Source: an uncultured Eubacteriales bacterium (GTDB taxonomy: Bacteria; Bacillota; Clostridia; Peptostreptococcales; Anaerovoracaceae). From it: a DNA stretch of 64,000 nt. Under the pieces are notes generated by a model. That model ran no database searches, was not told where the DNA came from, and saw nothing but the letters and a program-made list of their open reading frames with translations. The stretch is from positions 186,001 to 250,000 of the forward strand of contig CASDYG010000003.1 of assembly GCA_949285555.1 (NCBI GenBank), written 5' to 3'. A program made the position numbers and the translations under genes. Numbering within the stretch: position 1 is the first letter of the stretch; every line of letters begins with the position of its first letter. Below are positions 61,564 to 64,000 of this stretch, in pieces.

Positions 61564-63294
61564 ATGGAAAAATATAGTAAAAAGTTTTTAGCAGATGCAG
61601 AGCCTTTAATGCAGATGATTCTGGAAATCTTTGACATAAACCTAAGTAGTGGGAATATTTACATTCCACTGGAGGTATTTTATGGAAATCTGCTATATAT
61701 TATAGGCAAGAAGAACAAGCATTATAATATGGAAGACGTTGATAATGATAGTGAAATCTATGTACCTAGCATGGATGAGATGATGGCACTAATTACCCAA
61801 CTTGAGGCAAATGGGAAAAATATAGCATTAAATGTATTTGACAATGAAAAGTTTGTGATTAGTCCAAAACATATGGCCATGGAAAAGGGCATAGCAAGGA
61901 TGTTAAATGACATTTCTTCGTCAGAAAAGGAGCTGCAGCTGGATGTAGATGAAGCAAGAGTTCATGCCCTGGGAAGTGAAATAGGTATAAGGCTGTCAGA
62001 AAGTCAGATAAAGGCTGTTTTAAGTGGACTAAAGAAGGATTTAGTAGTAATAAATGGAGATCCAGGTACCGGAAAAACGACTATAATTAAAGTGATAGCT
62101 ACCATACTTGCAGAAGAGGGCATAGACTTTGCTATATGTGCCCATACCGGTCGGGCTGCCAAAAGAGTGGAAGAAGCTACAGGCTTTGCTGCATCTACAA
62201 TACATAGGTTACTTGAGGCTAAACCTTTTAAGAACTCTCAAGGAGAGGCTGGTGGCTTTTTCTTTTTACGAAATGAAGAAATGCCACTTGACGTTAAATA
62301 TATTATTGTTGATGAATTTTCACTGGTTTCAATAAGCCTTATGCACTCACTTTTGCGTGCATTAAGAAGTGATTGCCGAATCATATTAGTGGGAGACTAT
62401 AATCAGTTACCTTCTATTGATGCGGGCAAGGTACTTAAAGACATAGTAGACAGCGACTTTGCAACTGTAGTCACACTTACCGATAATTTTCGTATGATGG
62501 CAGGAAGCTCAATTGTTTCTCTGGCAAATAGAGTTAGAAAAGGTGAGCTTGAAGATATATTCAGTATAGCAAAAGATGACTATCGCTTTATTGAAGAATC
62601 TGATCCACAGATTATTATGGATACGATCAGTGAGCTTGTAACATTACACGATTTTCAGGTAATATGCCCTACAAATAAAGGGATGCTTGGAATAAGTAAT
62701 GTAAATAGATGCATTGCAGAAAGTCTGGCAGATGGTAGATTCAAGGATTTGTCATTTAACCTGGGCGATAAGATGATGCAGATTCGTAACAATTACGAAA
62801 GAATACGTTTTGATAAAGATAAAGTACCTGTATCTGAGGGTGTATATAATGGCGAAATTGGCAGAATAGTAGGAATTAGTTACGAGCAGCTGACCTTTGA
62901 TGATGATAATGATTTGAAGATTGGAAAATTTATTTGTACACCTGATGTGGCTGAGTATAAGTCAACTATATTAAGCATGAAAGGTGACTATATTGTCTCC
63001 TATGATGGGGAGCTTGTGGAATACAAATTCAAAGATAATGAGACCATACTAGCTTATGCCATTACTATCCATAAGAGCCAAGGTGGGGAGTTTCCCAAGG
63101 TGGTTATCCCAATGCTAAATATCCAAGGTGGCTTTTATAACAGAAAGCTAATATATACTGGGATTACCAGGGCAAAGGAAGAATTAATACTTATAGGTGA
63201 TCCACAGTGTCTGCTTTATATGATTAGAAATGACAGGAGAGATGCGGACAGGCGAAGCAGATTAAAAAATTATTTAGAAGCATTTTATAGTTAG
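61564..63294 (+). CDS. RecD-type DNA helicase
   Basis: 576 residues. Walker A VVINGDPGTGKTT lies near residue 165; Walker B VDEFSLVS, LVGDYNQLPSIDAG, LTDNFRM and the late AYAITIHKSQGGEF (helicase motifs) mark a superfamily 1B RecD/RecD2. The protein lacks most of the N-terminal part that makes RecD2 over 700 residues. It starts 1 base after the nucleotidyltransferase stop, so translation is coupled. A repair role is inferred. Confidence 0.85.
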   Translation: MEKYSKKFLADAEPLMQMILEIFDINLSSGNIYIPLEVFYGNLLYIIGKKNKHYNMEDVDNDSEIYVPSMDEMMALITQLEANGKNIALNVFDNEKFVISPKHMAMEKGIARMLNDISSSEKELQLDVDEARVHALGSEIGIRLSESQIKAVLSGLKKDLVVINGDPGTGKTTIIKVIATILAEEGIDFAICAHTGRAAKRVEEATGFAASTIHRLLEAKPFKNSQGEAGGFFFLRNEEMPLDVKYIIVDEFSLVSISLMHSLLRALRSDCRIILVGDYNQLPSIDAGKVLKDIVDSDFATVVTLTDNFRMMAGSSIVSLANRVRKGELEDIFSIAKDDYRFIEESDPQIIMDTISELVTLHDFQVICPTNKGMLGISNVNRCIAESLADGRFKDLSFNLGDKMMQIRNNYERIRFDKDKVPVSEGVYNGEIGRIVGISYEQLTFDDDNDLKIGKFICTPDVAEYKSTILSMKGDYIVSYDGELVEYKFKDNETILAYAITIHKSQGGEFPKVVIPMLNIQGGFYNRKLIYTGITRAKEELILIGDPQCLLYMIRNDRRDADRRSRLKNYLEAFYS

Positions 63295-63354
63295 AGCAAC
63301 TAATTAAATGAACTAATAATATTTTGTAAACGTTGGTGAGAGTAGCAAGATGAG

Positions 63355-64000
63355 ATGCAAAATATAATAAAATATATAATGGATTTGCTGTATCCATCTC
63401 ATTTATATTGCATTTGTTGTGGAAACATTATAGATAAAAGCAGGCCGTATGAGCTTTGTAATCATTGCATGAGCAAGCTACCATGGTATGAAGAGGGGAT
63501 AAGTATCATCAAAGGCGTTCCGATGGTACGAGCATGTCTTTATGACGATTATAGTAAAAGAATTGTATTTAATCTAAAGTTTAAAGGTAAAAGATACATT
63601 GCCAGAATATTAGGTGAGATAATTGCAGACGCACTTTTGGCACAGGAGGTTTTTTGTTTAGATAATTTTTCCTTAATCACCAGCGTTCCAATTAGTGTAA
63701 AAAAGAATAATGATCGAGGCTTTAATCAGGCTAAGCTTGTGGCCATATATGTAGCTGAGCAATTGAAAATACCCTATGCTGAGCTTATGGTACGAGTGAA
63801 AAATACCAAGCCTATGTCTCATCTTGATAAAAAGGAAAGGCAGGAGAATATAAAGGAGGCCTTTTCATTGAAAAATGGAGTTGATATTAAGGGCAGGGGC
63901 ATTATTATAATAGATGATTTTCTGACTACAGGAAGTACATGCTCAGAATGTGTAAGTGTGTTAAAAAGAGAAGGTGCAGGTGATTGCTTTATAGGTGTGT
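63355..64000 (+). CDS. comF: ComF-family amidophosphoribosyltransferase-like protein (partial)
   Basis: At least 215 residues; the end lies beyond the window. An N-terminal zinc-ribbon-like region (LYCICCGNI, then CNHC) leads to the PRT domain: LITSVPISVKKNNDRGFNQAKL, MSHLDKKERQENIKEAFSL and the PRPP loop IIIIDDFLTTGSTCSEC. ComF is linked to DNA uptake in naturally competent bacteria. The start is set by frame; the ribosome site is weak, and an ATG at 63379 is an alternative. Confidence 0.88.
   Translation, partial: MQNIIKYIMDLLYPSHLYCICCGNIIDKSRPYELCNHCMSKLPWYEEGISIIKGVPMVRACLYDDYSKRIVFNLKFKGKRYIARILGEIIADALLAQEVFCLDNFSLITSVPISVKKNNDRGFNQAKLVAIYVAEQLKIPYAELMVRVKNTKPMSHLDKKERQENIKEAFSLKNGVDIKGRGIIIIDDFLTTGSTCSECVSVLKREGAGDCFIGV

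Overview
The window is AT-rich DNA from a low-GC Gram-positive anaerobe, most likely a member of the Clostridia (Bacillota). The evidence is the division and cell-wall (dcw) cluster layout, MutS2, YhaM, DUF1700/PadR and TRAP families, strong AGGAGG ribosome-binding sites, T-run terminators and some TTG/GTG starts. No rRNA or tRNA gene was seen. I cannot assign a genus from the sequence alone.

Layout. 1-2.6 kb is accessory: a 3' stub of a class B sortase, an AlbA_2/GHKL-ATPase protein behind repeated TCAAA boxes, an unassigned five-hairpin RNA candidate and a KTSC-domain lipoprotein. 2.7-9.4 kb holds a Y-family polymerase on the minus strand facing two flavoproteins, then a cell-surface 5'-nucleotidase. 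9.5-22 kb is the dcw cluster (mraZ, rsmH, ftsL, PASTA-PBP, murF, mraY, murD, ftsW, murG, ftsQ/divIB, ftsZ). murE, murC, murB and ftsA are absent from it. It runs on into translation and maintenance genes (SPOUT methyltransferase, pheS, pheT, zapA, mutS2, DUF523, argS), then radical SAM, TPR and NADH oxidase genes (to 35.2 kb).

35.2-39.9 kb is a discrete operon: a promoter, a small leader reading frame containing an AGAC tetranucleotide tract, a perfect terminator hairpin overlapping the end of that frame, then an aminotransferase, a three-part TRAP transporter and a cupin. The layout suggests phase-variable transcription attenuation and is the most unusual thing in the window. 39.9-42.0 kb is a graveyard: a two-repeat CRISPR remnant (36-nt repeats, 30-nt spacer, type II-like), an intact DUF1016 nuclease gene, a phage replisome-organiser stub and a broken IS21-like transposase stub.

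42-49 kb carries an HD protein, a PadR-DUF1700-DUF4097 envelope operon, udk, mntP, a NYN/OST-HTH protein, mscL, ferritin and an AI-2E-type permease. 49.4-54.9 kb is on the minus strand: an ABC exporter, a lipoprotein and GAPDH. 55-64 kb has an SDR enzyme coupled to an FHA-SEDS glycosyltransferase and a short class B PBP, then YhaM, a divergent CCA/poly(A) nucleotidyltransferase, a RecD-type helicase and the start of comF, which runs off the window.
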